From positions 1 to 64,000 of the forward strand of contig JAGXHM010000068.1 in assembly GCA_024636155.1 (NCBI GenBank): DNA of 64,000 nt. Reading direction: 5' to 3'. Position 1 is the stretch's first letter. The number at the start of each line of letters is the position of its first letter. The translations under genes were made by a program, and so were the position numbers. The DNA is from Deltaproteobacteria bacterium (GTDB lineage: Bacteria > Desulfobacterota > Desulfuromonadia > Desulfuromonadales > BM103). This document shows, piece after piece, positions 1 to 8,835 of this stretch. The notes below the pieces were generated by a model. The model saw nothing but the letters and a program-made list of their open reading frames with translations. It had not been told where the DNA came from and made no database searches.

Positions 1-141
1 GAAGCGAAAATTTGAATATTTGAGGTCAGATTTTGGCTCATTTGAGAGTAATAGCCGTAGCTATTGGTCGAAAAGGAGCTGAAATATGGACCAAATAGAC
101 GAATTTGCAGCCAGTTTATTGATTGTCCGACAGGCTGCTAG
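1..141 (+). repeat. MITE-like palindromic repeat, copy A (left end cut by window)
   Basis: This stretch matches, in inverted orientation, the complete element at 52265-52431. It ends in GATTGTCCGACAGGCTGCTAG (first 20 bases shown at 121-140), the terminal inverted repeat of the family, and contains an internal hairpin, AATAGC-CGTA-GCTATT, around 50-66. About 27 bases of the left terminal repeat lie before the window start. It carries no ORF of its own and is best read as a non-autonomous element. The right end touches the last codon of the sensor kinase on the minus strand. Confidence 0.8.
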
Positions 142-2165
142 CTTTCGTCTCCATCGAGAACACTCCGCACCTTACGCAGCAACTCATTTGGAGGCGATGG
201 CTTGGCGATAAGGTAGGCACCGGTGGCGAGAGTCAGCTTTTGCCGGAGGGTCTCGGGTGCATAGCCGCTGGAGAAGATGACTTTGATCCCGGAGCGGACT
301 TTGCGGATTTCGTCGAAGGCCTCCTTGCCGTTCATTATCGGCATGATCAGGTCGAAGAGGAGCAGATCAATGGCCACATTCTGCTGGGTAAATTTGCGTA
401 CAGCGTCCGCGCCGTCTTCAGCGGTAATGACCGTATAGCCGAACTCCGTCAGCATAGCCACTGTCATCTCCCGCACCATCTTGTCGTCCTCGGCAAGGAG
501 GATCGTTTCGGTACCGCCGATAATGGTGTCTTCCACAGTCGAACTCTTTGCCTCCACCACCTGATCGATGAGTGGCAAATAGATGCAGAAGTTCGTCCCT
601 GCCCCCGGTTCACTGGCGATGTCGATATAGCCGTTATGTTCCTTGATGATGCCGTAGACGACGGAAAGGCCGAGCCCCGTCCCTTTGCCAGCTTCCTTGG
701 TGGTGAAGAATGGCTCGAAGATCCGCTCCCGGGTCTCCTCATCCATCCCTGTGCCAGTATCTGCAACGGTGATGAGGGCGCAGGTGCCAGGCGAGGGGAT
801 ACCGTGGGCCGATGCGAGGTCCTTGCTCATGCTTAGAGTCTTTGTGGTCACCGTTAATGCTCCACCATGCGGCATGGCATCACGGGCATTGGTTGCCAGA
901 TTCATCAACACCTGTTCAAGCTGATGGGTGTCCGCAAGAACCGAGATCGGCGTTTCATGAATGGCCGTTTTGAAGTCTATGTCTTCACCGATGACTCTTT
1001 TTAGAAATTTTTCCACATTGGCAACGATTTCATTCAGGTCTACCGACCTTTTGTCGCTGCTCTTTTTTCTGCTGAAGAGCAGCATCTGCTGGGTGAGATG
1101 AGTCGCCCGAACCACAGCTTCAAGGATGCTTTCGGTGTTGTGGCGATGCGGGTCATCTGCCGCCATTTTCATGAGGCTTAGCTGGCCGTAGCCGCTGATG
1201 GCCGTCAATATGTTGTTAAAGTCATGGGCGATGCCGCCAGCCAGGGTGCCGATTGACTCCATCTTCTGACTCTGGCGCAACTGCTCTTCAAGTTTGCGCT
1301 GCTCAGTGAGGTCGCGTTTGATGGCAATGAAATGGGTGATGAGTCCATCGGTGTTCTTGACCGGTGTGATCGTTTGCCCTTCGTAATAGATGGTGCCATT
1401 CTTGTGGCGATTGGTCATCTCGCCGCGCCAGACTACCCCATTAAGCAGGGTCTCCCATAACTCTTCATAGAAGGCACTATCGTGCATGCCGGATTTGACC
1501 AGCTCCCGAGGGTTTTTGCCAATGGCTTCTTCAGCGCTGTAGCCGGTCAGCTCGGAAAATGCCGGGTTGATCCACTCAATCGAGCCGTTGCGATTGGTAA
1601 TGACAATGGCGCTGGCTGCAGCTTTCAGGGCCACGCTTTGCAGGCGCAACCCTTCTTCCGCCAGCTTTTGTTGCGTGGTGTCCTGAAGGGTCTCGATAGC
1701 AGCGAGCAGTTTGCCAGAACGGTCATAGACCGGAGCGGCATCGAAGAGGATATAACGATCCTTGCCGTTCAGTTGTTTGTACCATCCTTCGGCACGCAGT
1801 CCCTGTTCAACCAAGGTCGATTTTGCATAGGTCGTATAGTGTTCTGCAAGGCCATCGAAGCCGGAATCGAGGGCAATGTCTGCCAGGCACGGGCGCGGAT
1901 GATCGTAAAAGGGCTTCCACTGATGATCGGTGCCGATCATGGTGCTCGCTGCCATTCCGGTGAGCTCTTCGCAGGCCTTGTTCCAGATGATGATCCTGTG
2001 CTGTGCGTCGATGACGAAGGTTGCCGGTGCCAAGCTCTCAATCAGGTTGACTGTGAAATCGGTCCGCTCCAGCAACGATCCTTCTGCATTCTGACGCTCG
2101 CTGATATCCGTCGCCACCTGCAACTTTTCACGATTCAAATCATTACTGCGGTGATTGTCGGACAT
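138..2165 (-). CDS. PAS-domain hybrid sensor histidine kinase
   Basis: A soluble hybrid two-component kinase of 675 residues with no membrane segment or signal peptide. Two PAS domains (about 35-160 and 175-290) precede a HisKA domain with the phosphoacceptor box GGIAHDFNN near residue 315, an HATPase domain with the DTGTGMD and [11 protein letters not shown] boxes, and a C-terminal receiver domain (about 555-670) with the acceptor aspartate in LLLFDLIMP. The ATG at 2165 is chosen because AAAGGA lies 8 bases upstream; an upstream TTG would add only 7 residues. The signal is unknown. It is followed upstream on the same strand by an HD-GYP regulator, so the two could be partners, but the roughly 60-base gap does not prove it. 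The stop codon lies in the terminal repeat of the adjacent MITE-like element. Confidence 0.93.
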   Translation of the reverse strand: MSDNHRSNDLNREKLQVATDISERQNAEGSLLERTDFTVNLIESLAPATFVIDAQHRIIIWNKACEELTGMAASTMIGTDHQWKPFYDHPRPCLADIALDSGFDGLAEHYTTYAKSTLVEQGLRAEGWYKQLNGKDRYILFDAAPVYDRSGKLLAAIETLQDTTQQKLAEEGLRLQSVALKAAASAIVITNRNGSIEWINPAFSELTGYSAEEAIGKNPRELVKSGMHDSAFYEELWETLLNGVVWRGEMTNRHKNGTIYYEGQTITPVKNTDGLITHFIAIKRDLTEQRKLEEQLRQSQKMESIGTLAGGIAHDFNNILTAISGYGQLSLMKMAADDPHRHNTESILEAVVRATHLTQQMLLFSRKKSSDKRSVDLNEIVANVEKFLKRVIGEDIDFKTAIHETPISVLADTHQLEQVLMNLATNARDAMPHGGALTVTTKTLSMSKDLASAHGIPSPGTCALITVADTGTGMDEETRERIFEPFFTTKEAGKGTGLGLSVVYGIIKEHNGYIDIASEPGAGTNFCIYLPLIDQVVEAKSSTVEDTIIGGTETILLAEDDKMVREMTVAMLTEFGYTVITAEDGADAVRKFTQQNVAIDLLLFDLIMPIMNGKEAFDEIRKVRSGIKVIFSSGYAPETLRQKLTLATGAYLIAKPSPPNELLRKVRSVLDGDES

Positions 2166-2228
2166 CTCGGCAAATCCTTTTAACAACCGGGGGGGTAAAA
2201 ACTAAGGGGCTCGCGTCTGTATAGCGCT

Positions 2229-3293
2229 TTACACGTCATGCAACTCTTCAAAGGCAAGGGCGAACTCGGCCTGTTTTTGTCTGAAAACTTCAAGGACCTG
2301 TGGATCAAAATGGTCCGGGTGGGTGCGGCCGTCTCCTACGAGAATGATCTGACTTGCTTCTTCGTGGCTGAAAGGCTTCTTGTAGGGACGTTGCGCGCGC
2401 AGGGCGTCGTACTGATCCGCCAGCATCACGATCCGCCCCTCGATCGGGATTGTTTCTCCCTTCAGCCCGTTCGGGTAGCCGCCACCATCCCAGCGCTCAT
2501 GGTGATTCAAGGCAATTGATTCGGCCAACTGGATAACCGCATGCGCCGAGCCTGACAGCATCTTTGCTCCGACCTTCGAGTGGCTCTTGATCACCGCGAA
2601 CTCCTCACCGGTCAGTGCGCCGGGCTTCAAGAGGATACTGTCCGGGACCGCAACCTTGCCGATATCATGCAGAGAACTGGCAAGAGACAGCGTCTCGATA
2701 AAATCGGCCTCCAGGCCGATTCCTTCGGCGATGATGCTGGAAAAACGGCCGATTCGAGAATTGTGCTGGCCGGTGTCCGTGTCACGGTATTCGGCAACCA
2801 CGGTCAGGCGACGGATGATTTCATGGTTCAGGTCCCTGAGCTCTTTGGTCTTTCTCGCCACTTCCGTTTCGAGGTCTTGCCGGTAATTTCTATCACGGCT
2901 CTTCATCTGCCATAAGACTGCCGCCTTGCCAAGGGAATGCAGCAGCTGATCATAATTGATCGGCTTGTAGATGAAATCGAAAGCGCCGCGCTTCAAAGCG
3001 CCGATCGCCACATCGATTTCGGCGAAGCCAGTCATGATCAGGACAGGTAGATCCGGATATTGATCGTGAATCCTTCCGGCCAGTTCGATACCGTTCATAC
3101 CGGGCATTTTGATGTCGGTCAGCACGATCTGGATGTCTTTTGTCTCAAGAAACCCAAGGGCTTCGATAGCGTTGTTCGCTGTAATAATCCTGTATCCCTG
3201 GTCGCTGATGAACAAGAGAAGCGATTCGAGCACGTACTTGTCATCATCGACGACGAGAATGGTCATGGAGGAGGGCTCTTTTTCTACTGTCAT
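2229..3293 (-). CDS. Response regulator with HD-GYP phosphodiesterase domain
   Basis: A 354-residue protein with an N-terminal receiver domain (ILVVDDD at about residue 13, acceptor Asp in [12 protein letters not shown]) and a C-terminal HD-GYP domain with SLHDIGK and [19 protein letters not shown] proteins hydrolyse cyclic dinucleotides, mainly c-di-GMP, and all metal-binding signature residues are visible, so it should be active. The start at 3293 has GGAG 9 bases upstream; the frame stays open 37 codons further without such a site. It lies upstream of the hybrid kinase on the same strand and may form a signalling unit with it, linking a phosphorelay to cyclic dinucleotide turnover. The specific target is not visible. 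Confidence 0.93.
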   Translation of the reverse strand: MTVEKEPSSMTILVVDDDKYVLESLLLFISDQGYRIITANNAIEALGFLETKDIQIVLTDIKMPGMNGIELAGRIHDQYPDLPVLIMTGFAEIDVAIGALKRGAFDFIYKPINYDQLLHSLGKAAVLWQMKSRDRNYRQDLETEVARKTKELRDLNHEIIRRLTVVAEYRDTDTGQHNSRIGRFSSIIAEGIGLEADFIETLSLASSLHDIGKVAVPDSILLKPGALTGEEFAVIKSHSKVGAKMLSGSAHAVIQLAESIALNHHERWDGGGYPNGLKGETIPIEGRIVMLADQYDALRAQRPYKKPFSHEEASQIILVGDGRTHPDHFDPQVLEVFRQKQAEFALAFEELHDV

Positions 3294-3855
3294 GATGGAT
3301 CTCCGCGTGTCAGGTTGGCTCCTGCAAAAAAAAGTTAGTATAGGACATCTTGCAACGGTCTGAACAACGTTGGTTAATCCCGAGGGTTTCGCCTGGAATG
3401 ACAAAAATTGTTATTTGTGCTGAGTTATAACCTTTGTAATCATTCCCAAAGCGTGACAAATCAGTAAATACCAGCCATGACTCCCCAGTAAACCATTCTG
3501 GGGTGCCGCCTTTTGCAACTGTTTCCAAAAATAAAGAATACTCTATTTTTTGCTTCTTGACAGCGAAAATTCTGGATCGTGCCAGCTTCTGAGCGGGAAA
3601 ATATGTCTTTTGCTGCTGAACGACAGGCAATGTATGAGCCATTACGGCGTGATGTGCACAGAATTTTGCCCCCCTTGATGTACCGTGCATTGGTAGAAAG
3701 TGAATTCTCCTTTTGCGTGCGAGCCCGGAAAACCGATGCTGGTTAAGTTTGCACACCCTTCGATAGTCAAACGCTTTAATATGACTTGTCTGCCGCAAAA
3801 CAAAACGGCTCCTGTTCCGCTTGGTCACGCCTGCAAGTTGTGATATTTTGTCGCT
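3294..3855. other. 562-base intergenic region, no convincing gene
   Basis: This gap separates two divergent genes and should hold both promoters. A TATACT hexamer on the minus strand near 3343 could be the -10 of the HD-GYP gene. A small hairpin, CCCCAG to CTGGGG, lies at 3483-3503. A 172-codon open frame on the minus strand (3310-3828) has no recognisable domain, an odd composition, and overlaps the regulator's leader, so I do not call it. I see no riboswitch or RNA gene that I recognise. Confidence 0.5.
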
Positions 3856-5592
3856 ATGAGTGACTCTCTTCTGCCACTACTGATAGCTTTCTCTTGTATC
3901 TTCCTCGGCGCACTGATCGGTGGACGCCTGGCATCGGCTTGCCATATTCCTCGAGTTACCGGGTATCTTTTGACTGGTCTGTTGATCGGGCCGTCATTCG
4001 CTCATCTGACCAACCTGCCAGTACTTTTACCTCCGGAAGTGCTTTTGGAGCTAAGGCCCCTCTCTGAAATGGCTTTAGCGCTGATCCTGATGCATATCGG
4101 CGGCCTTTTCGAAATCAGTTATCTCGAGCGCTGGCGGCATCGCATCCTGCTTTTTTCTGGCAGTGAGATTTTGCTGACTTTTTTTCTGGTTGTCAGCGCA
4201 GTTCTAACGGTCAATCTTGCCATTTTGCAAAAGACTGTGCCGGGCATGACTCTCTGGCAGACGTCTCTGGCCTTTGCCCTGTTCCTTGGTGTTATTGCTG
4301 TAGCAACCGCTCCGGCCGCGACCTTGATGGTTATTCGTGAATATGAGGCAGAGGGCCCTGTAACCAGTGTGGTCTTGACTCTGGTCGGTTTTAATAATCT
4401 TGTTTCAGTCCTCGGCTTTGCCGTTCTGGCTCACATCTTTATCTTCCCGGGTGAGAGCTTTGGTGTCCTCATTCTGCGTATGGCCGGGCCGGTTCTGGTC
4501 GGTGCCCTCATGGGTTTTGCCATGTCAGTATGGGCTCAACGACTGGAGTTGCCGAGTGAGAACAAGATTCTGATGCTCGGAGGTATTGCCGTCAATGTAG
4601 CTATCTGTCGAACGTTGCAGATCGACCCACTGCTGGCGAGCCTGATTCTGGGGATGACCCTGGCGAACAGCTGCCCACGCTGGCATCGGCTTCAGGAGGA
4701 TATTCGCCAGGTTGATTACCTGCTTTATGTCGCTTTTTTCGTGCTGGCCGGAGCCAATCTGCATATCGAGACATTGACCCACATCGGTCTGATCGGCGTA
4801 GCCTATGTGATAGCCCGGACCATTGGTAAATGGTTGGGAGCAGCTATTGGCGCTCGGCTCAGCGGCTTCGGACCGAACGAAAAAGCCTATGTCGGTTTGA
4901 CCCTGATGGCACAAGCTGGTGTTGCCATCGGTCTGGCGACGCAACTTGCCAACCACTGGCCAGTCGGTGGCAAGCTGCTGGAAACGGTTGTGCTTGGTGC
5001 CGTGGTGGTCTTCGAACTGGTAGGGCCGCTTGCGGTGCGCCATGGCCTGGTGCGGTCCGGAGAAGTGCCGATTCTCGCACTGTTGCAGAAACGGGCTCCG
5101 GTGGGAACTTTGGAAGGAATGCATAATGTCGTGCACCATTTTCGTAGCTCCCTGGGTGTTCCGGTAGGGCACAAATTGGAAGATCCAGGCGATATCCTGG
5201 TGCGGCATATCATGCGACAAAATGTGGAGACGGTACTGCATAGCACTCCTTATTACGCACTGCTCAAGCATATTGCTCACAGCCGCTACGATCGGTTCCC
5301 GGTGGTCGATGGCAGCAACCGTTTTATCGGTGTCATTGACTACACGGAAATCCGCAACCTGCTTTTTGAACCGGCGCTGGTGCCTTTGGTGGTTGCCGGA
5401 GATTTGACCACTACTGCGCAATATTGTCTGCAGCCGGATCAACCTCTGCGTGAAGCGCTGAAGGTTCTACAGTTGCATCGCAACATCAGTTATTTTCCCG
5501 TAGTCGACGCTGATGATCCACAAAAGCTGGTGGGTATCCTCAATCAGAATGATGTGCTGGCCGCTTTCCGCCGCCTGGGGCAGGATGCGTAG
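3856..5592 (+). CDS. CPA2-family cation/proton antiporter with C-terminal CBS pair
   Basis: A 578-residue inner-membrane protein. Residues 1-400 form about 12 hydrophobic segments typical of monovalent cation:proton antiporters (Kef/NapA type), beginning MSDSLLPLLIAFSCIFLGAL with the helix-breaking GYLLTGLLIGP motif. Residues about 445-575 hold two CBS motifs (HIMRQNVETVL.. and VVAGDLTTTAQ..), which in other transporters sense nucleotides. No TrkA-N/KTN domain is present, unlike KefB/KefC. It probably exchanges Na+ or K+ for H+; the ion cannot be told from sequence. The start has no obvious ribosome-binding site. The gene appears monocistronic, with a structured repeat just downstream. Confidence 0.88.
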   Translation: MSDSLLPLLIAFSCIFLGALIGGRLASACHIPRVTGYLLTGLLIGPSFAHLTNLPVLLPPEVLLELRPLSEMALALILMHIGGLFEISYLERWRHRILLFSGSEILLTFFLVVSAVLTVNLAILQKTVPGMTLWQTSLAFALFLGVIAVATAPAATLMVIREYEAEGPVTSVVLTLVGFNNLVSVLGFAVLAHIFIFPGESFGVLILRMAGPVLVGALMGFAMSVWAQRLELPSENKILMLGGIAVNVAICRTLQIDPLLASLILGMTLANSCPRWHRLQEDIRQVDYLLYVAFFVLAGANLHIETLTHIGLIGVAYVIARTIGKWLGAAIGARLSGFGPNEKAYVGLTLMAQAGVAIGLATQLANHWPVGGKLLETVVLGAVVVFELVGPLAVRHGLVRSGEVPILALLQKRAPVGTLEGMHNVVHHFRSSLGVPVGHKLEDPGDILVRHIMRQNVETVLHSTPYYALLKHIAHSRYDRFPVVDGSNRFIGVIDYTEIRNLLFEPALVPLVVAGDLTTTAQYCLQPDQPLREALKVLQLHRNISYFPVVDADDPQKLVGILNQNDVLAAFRRLGQDA

Positions 5593-5667
5593 CCTTTGAG
5601 AAGTCAGGTAGCAACAAAGGTTTAATTTGATTTGTGCGAAAATGGTCATCTGTTCGGCACTTTAGTA

Positions 5668-5779
5668 AAGGCATGCGGTCTGCAGCTATTGCCAGCGTCC
5701 AACGTTGTCACTTAACTTCCCGCTGGCAACAACAGCAGCCCACATGCTGTGCGTATTGGCGTTGGATCTGAATCGTCAC
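5668..5779 (+). repeat. Structured 112-bp repeat, copy 1
   Basis: Roughly 80 percent identical to, and the same length as, the copy at 16448-16559, in the same orientation. It contains a nested stem: an outer pair GCATGCGG/CCACATGC (one mismatch here) and an inner perfect pair TTGCCAGCG/CGCTGGCAA, with a conserved loop beginning TCCAACGTTGT. There is no ORF. It could be a REP-like DNA element or a transcribed RNA; the sequence does not decide this. Confidence 0.8.
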
Positions 5780-5858
5780 AAAAAATGAAATGTGTAGACC
5801 TGAACCCTTTTCCATAGTAGATATCGCTTCGAAACTTTAGATGCACCGGAGGTTTATT

Positions 5859-6296
5859 TTGATCCCGAAACAATTTCGTATTCATCTTGTGCTTATTGTC
5901 GCTGCCGTGTTCATGATCATTTATCCGATTCTCAATGAAAAGCCAGATACGGAAAAAGCGGAAAAGGCAACTGTGGTAGCGAAGGAGTTTTTTCAGCTGA
6001 TTGATGCTGGGCAGTACGCTGAGAGTTGGCAAATGTCGGCAGATATGATGAAAGAGAAGGTGACCGAAAAGGATTGGGTTGAAAAGTTGACCAAGGCACG
6101 GAGCCTTTCTGGAGAGTTGATCGAGCGTGTGAAGAAGAGCGCCAGTTACTCTCCTACTGCCCAAGACAGCCCGGATGGAGAGTATATCTCGCTGATTTTT
6201 AAATCAAAATATCAACGAGCCGAGAGTGTTTCCGAATACGTGACGGTGATGCTTGAGGGCGGTCATTGGAAGGTTGCTGGCTACTTTATTCAGTAG
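5859..6296 (+). CDS. Small membrane-anchored DUF4019-like protein
   Basis: About 145 residues: one N-terminal hydrophobic segment (IHLVLIVAAVFMIIYPIL) and a soluble domain with ATVVAKEFFQLIDAGQYAESW and DWVEKLTKAR, the pattern of the DUF4019 family, whose function is unknown. The soluble part is probably periplasmic. The preferred start is the TTG at 5859 because GGAGG ends 6 bases before it; an in-frame ATG at 5841 would add 6 residues but has no ribosome-binding site. The stop codon lies inside the stem of a rho-independent terminator, so the gene is monocistronic or last in its transcript. Confidence 0.75.
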   Translation: MIPKQFRIHLVLIVAAVFMIIYPILNEKPDTEKAEKATVVAKEFFQLIDAGQYAESWQMSADMMKEKVTEKDWVEKLTKARSLSGELIERVKKSASYSPTAQDSPDGEYISLIFKSKYQRAESVSEYVTVMLEGGHWKVAGYFIQ

Positions 6297-6314
6297 AACT
6301 CTACTGCCTTTTTG
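6291..6314 (+). terminator. Rho-independent terminator overlapping the DUF4019-like stop codon
   Basis: CAGTAG-AACT-CTACTG forms a 6-bp stem with a 4-base loop, followed by CCTTTTTG. The TAG stop is part of the left arm. Confidence 0.75.
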
Positions 6315-6398
6315 CGAACAAAGAATGTGCTTTACTTTTGCGTCTTCAAATTACGTCGCATTAAACCGGTCCCCAACTTCACCTTTTTTGGCTTAAGT

Positions 6399-6854
6399 CT
6401 AAAGCTCATCCATCAATTCCCGTCGTTTCGGTGAAAACCGAATGGCGCTGATGCGCACGCCCATCAGCGCCACAACCAAGGCAATTGCCACGCCGACCCT
6501 TTCAATTTCCACCTCCCGGTACCAGAACCCCATAATCTCGGTGATCACCACAACCAGCACGGTATCGATAATATAGGTGACCTTGACCCGTCCTTCGCTG
6601 AAGTAGGCTTTCACCGTCCGAAAAAGTTCGACTACGGCAAGCACCATCAACACGTTCACGACCAGCTGTTTCAATGCTTCGTGCAATCCGGAGCCGTTGA
6701 GCAAGCGCCCGCTGGCGGCAAACAGGTCAAGCGCACAGCGTGCCACGCCGTAAGCTATCCCCGCCAGAAGAACCATCAGAAGCAGGCTGAGAAGGGTCCG
6801 GCATAATGTTTCCAAACAAATTCCCGTAACATCTTTAATCACTTCTTTTTGCAT
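6399..6854 (-). CDS. psiE: PsiE-family phosphate-starvation-inducible membrane protein
   Basis: A 151-residue protein with four hydrophobic segments (for example TLLSLLLMVLLAGIAYGVA and VTYIIDTVLVVVITEIMGFW), matching PsiE in length and layout. PsiE is induced by phosphate starvation in enterobacteria; its molecular function is unknown. GGGG lies 5 bases before the ATG. It lies downstream of phoU on the same strand, but the phoU terminator and a separate small gene intervene, so it probably has its own promoter. Its place at the edge of the pho-pst block supports the family call. Confidence 0.8.
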   Translation of the reverse strand: MQKEVIKDVTGICLETLCRTLLSLLLMVLLAGIAYGVARCALDLFAASGRLLNGSGLHEALKQLVVNVLMVLAVVELFRTVKAYFSEGRVKVTYIIDTVLVVVITEIMGFWYREVEIERVGVAIALVVALMGVRISAIRFSPKRRELMDEL

Positions 6855-6889
6855 ATTTCCCCAATTTACTGAAAGGCTTTAAATAGCGT

Positions 6890-7135
6890 TTATTTGCCGC
6901 TGTCGAAAAGGGTTTCGCGGTCCAGACCTTGATGGCGGCTGCTGCGAAGCGCTTTGCAAAGATATAATGAGCAATTATCGTAATCGTCTGATGCACAATA
7001 ACGCAATTGCTTATTGTGGGGCGGGATCATCCGACTTGCTGAAGCTATGCAGAGCTGCTTGCTTCCGTTGTAGTAAGGACACTTGTTATGCGTCAGCATG
7101 TGATTTTCAGTTCGTAGCAAAATTCTGTTAAGCAT
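6890..7135 (-). CDS. Small cysteine-rich protein, function unknown
   Basis: An 81-codon ORF with GGAG 10 bases before the ATG. Five cysteines are spaced as CPYYNGSKQLC, a lone Cys in RYCASDDYDNC and a last one in SLYLCKALR, which looks like a metal- or cluster-binding fold rather than chance. Methionine 13 is an alternative start, placing the Cys motif close to the N-terminus. No signal peptide is visible. It lies between psiE and the phoU terminator on the same strand. I recall small proteins of this general pattern as hypothetical genes in Geobacter relatives but cannot name a family. Confidence 0.6.
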   Translation of the reverse strand: MLNRILLRTENHMLTHNKCPYYNGSKQLCIASASRMIPPHNKQLRYCASDDYDNCSLYLCKALRSSRHQGLDRETLFDSGK

Positions 7136-7275
7136 CTGTTTTTATCTCCACTTTGTTGTTTTAATTGCTGCTACTTTCCATGGTTTTTCCTTGAATTGTG
7201 TTAACAGTATGTAAGCTTTTTGTTATTTTTCTTAAACAAGCGGTTTCGCTTTGCCCAATCTTTCCCAAAACGACA

Positions 7276-7299
7276 CAAGCCACCCTGCAGGGTGGCTTG
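7276..7299 (-). terminator. Terminator of the pho-pst operon
   Basis: A perfect 24-base palindrome with halves CAAGCCACCCTG/CAGGGTGGCTTG lies just downstream of phoU. On the minus strand it is followed by TGTCGTTTT, a modest T-rich tail. Confidence 0.75.
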
Positions 7300-7352
7300 T
7301 TGAGAACTTTGATGATCAGGAATCTTAGCGACGTGCTAGTGACGTACCAGTC

Positions 7353-8021
7353 TTACTGACAGCCCTGAATGCCGCCGTGACGAATAATTTCGCCGTCAAC
7401 CTGATAGACGACATCTTCAGCGATGTTGGTTGCCAGGTCACCCATCCGTTCGAGATAGCGCGAAATCGACAGGTAGTAAACCAGGCCATCCAGATCATCA
7501 ATGTTTTTCCTGATGGCTTTTTTAACGCTGATAAAATTTTCCCTGTGCATATTGTCGACATCGTCGTCCAGCTTGATTGTCTGGCGAGCCAGTTCTGTAT
7601 CACTTTCTACTAAAGAATCAAGAGCCATCTTGAGCATTTTCTCTACAACCTCTGCCATAGCGGCAACATTGTAGGGGCATTTAATTCGACCATCGTTACT
7701 TAAATTAATCGATCTCTGGGCAATGTTGACCGCAAAGTCGGCAACACGCTCGAGGTCGTTATTGATCTTTAAGACCGAAACGATAAAGCGGAGATCCGTT
7801 GCAACCGGCTGATGTAGAGCTAGAATTTTAAGACATTCTTCTTCAAGTTCGATTTCCATGTTGTCAATCTGGGCATCCCCCTTCCGTACTTTTTGGGCCA
7901 GTTTGTGGTCTCCGGTGAGAAGAGCCTGCACCGATTGCTTTACGCGCCCCTCAACCTCGGCACTGAGCACCAGTAGTTTCTTTTTCAGGGAATCAAGTTC
8001 TTGCTGCATTAAAACTGCCAT
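7353..8021 (-). CDS. phoU: Phosphate signalling complex protein PhoU
   Basis: A 222-residue all-helical protein with the two tandem PhoU repeats (about 15-105 and 118-210), each with the E/DxxxD-type metal-binding pattern, as in DLERVADFAVNIAQRS and YLERMGDLATNIAEDV. PhoU links the Pst transporter to the PhoR kinase and keeps it off when phosphate is plentiful. It is the last gene of the pst operon, 24 bases after pstB, followed by a strong hairpin. Its length is usual for the family. Confidence 0.97.
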   Translation of the reverse strand: MAVLMQQELDSLKKKLLVLSAEVEGRVKQSVQALLTGDHKLAQKVRKGDAQIDNMEIELEEECLKILALHQPVATDLRFIVSVLKINNDLERVADFAVNIAQRSINLSNDGRIKCPYNVAAMAEVVEKMLKMALDSLVESDTELARQTIKLDDDVDNMHRENFISVKKAIRKNIDDLDGLVYYLSISRYLERMGDLATNIAEDVVYQVDGEIIRHGGIQGCQ

Positions 8022-8045
8022 GTGGGATGCCTTTCAAAAAAGGGT

Positions 8046-8819
8046 TTAGCCAAAGCGGCCAGTTATATAGTCTTCTGTTTGTTTGTTGCGTGGTTTGACA
8101 AAAATTTGGTCGGTCAGACCATATTCTATGAGACTCCCTTCAAACAAAAAGGCTGTAAAATCAGAAACTCGCGCGGCCTGCTGCATATTGTGAGTCACTA
8201 TGATGATCGTAAAGTCTTTGCGCAGCTCGCTGATCAATTCTTCAACGCGAGCGGTTGATTTCGGATCCAGGGCGCTGCAGGGCTCATCCATCAGAATAAC
8301 CTTGGGATTGACAGCGATCGCCCTGGCGATACAGAGCCGCTGCATTTGACCACCAGAGAGGCCGAGAGCACTGTCCTGTAGCCGATCTTTGACCTCGTCC
8401 CAGAGCGCGGCGCCCTTCAGACAGCTTTCGACGCGCTCGTCCAGCAATTTATGGTCATTCTCACCCGCGATCCTCAGGCCGTAGATAACGTTCTCATAAA
8501 TTGATTTCGGGAAAGGGTTCGGCTTCTGAAACACCATCCCAACTTCCCGCCGCAGTTCGATGATGTCGGTGCTGCGGTCATAAATATTCTGACCGCTCAA
8601 CAATACCTTGCCTTCGACCCGGCTGATGTCAATCAGGTCATTCATGCGGTTGAAACAGCGCAGCAGGGTACTCTTGCCACAGCCGGAAGGCCCGATCAGG
8701 GCGGTCACCTGTTTTTCCGGAAAAGAAATGTCAACGCCGTGAATTGCTTGTGAATCGCCATAGAAAAAACACAGGTTTTCTACCTCGATAATCGGGTTGT
8801 CAATTTTGATGCTGTTCAT
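8046..8819 (-). CDS. pstB: Phosphate ABC transporter ATP-binding protein PstB
   Basis: A 257-residue ABC ATPase that powers high-affinity phosphate import. It has Walker [10 protein letters not shown] (residues 43-51), the Q-loop at about 98, signature [16 protein letters not shown] near 153, Walker [13 protein letters not shown] near 173 and the switch His in [19 protein letters not shown]. Length and motifs are those of PstB rather than other ABC ATPases. It starts 16 bases after pstA ends and is followed by phoU. Confidence 0.98.
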   Translation of the reverse strand: MNSIKIDNPIIEVENLCFFYGDSQAIHGVDISFPEKQVTALIGPSGCGKSTLLRCFNRMNDLIDISRVEGKVLLSGQNIYDRSTDIIELRREVGMVFQKPNPFPKSIYENVIYGLRIAGENDHKLLDERVESCLKGAALWDEVKDRLQDSALGLSGGQMQRLCIARAIAVNPKVILMDEPCSALDPKSTARVEELISELRKDFTIIIVTHNMQQAARVSDFTAFLFEGSLIEYGLTDQIFVKPRNKQTEDYITGRFG

Positions 8820-8835
8820 GATTTTTTCTGTACTC

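Noticed and set aside
3474-3560. GEMM-type cyclic-dinucleotide riboswitch near the HD-GYP gene
   Set aside because: Only scattered matches to the conserved core; the tetraloop receptor and GNRA loop could not be found.
3310-3828. 172-codon open frame on the minus strand
   Set aside because: No recognisable domain, atypical composition, overlaps the leader of the HD-GYP gene, and no ribosome-binding site; probably chance.
4525-5442. 305-codon minus-strand frame within the antiporter gene
   Set aside because: Antisense to a clear membrane transporter and without family features.
5668-5779. Integron attC site (GTCCAAC next to GTTG in the repeat loop)
   Set aside because: The core-site halves are adjacent in the loop rather than at the two ends of a stem, and there is no cassette array or integrase.
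5712-6164. 150-codon minus-strand frame over the DUF4019-like gene and the repeat
   Set aside because: Overlaps a repeat and a better-supported plus-strand gene with a terminator.
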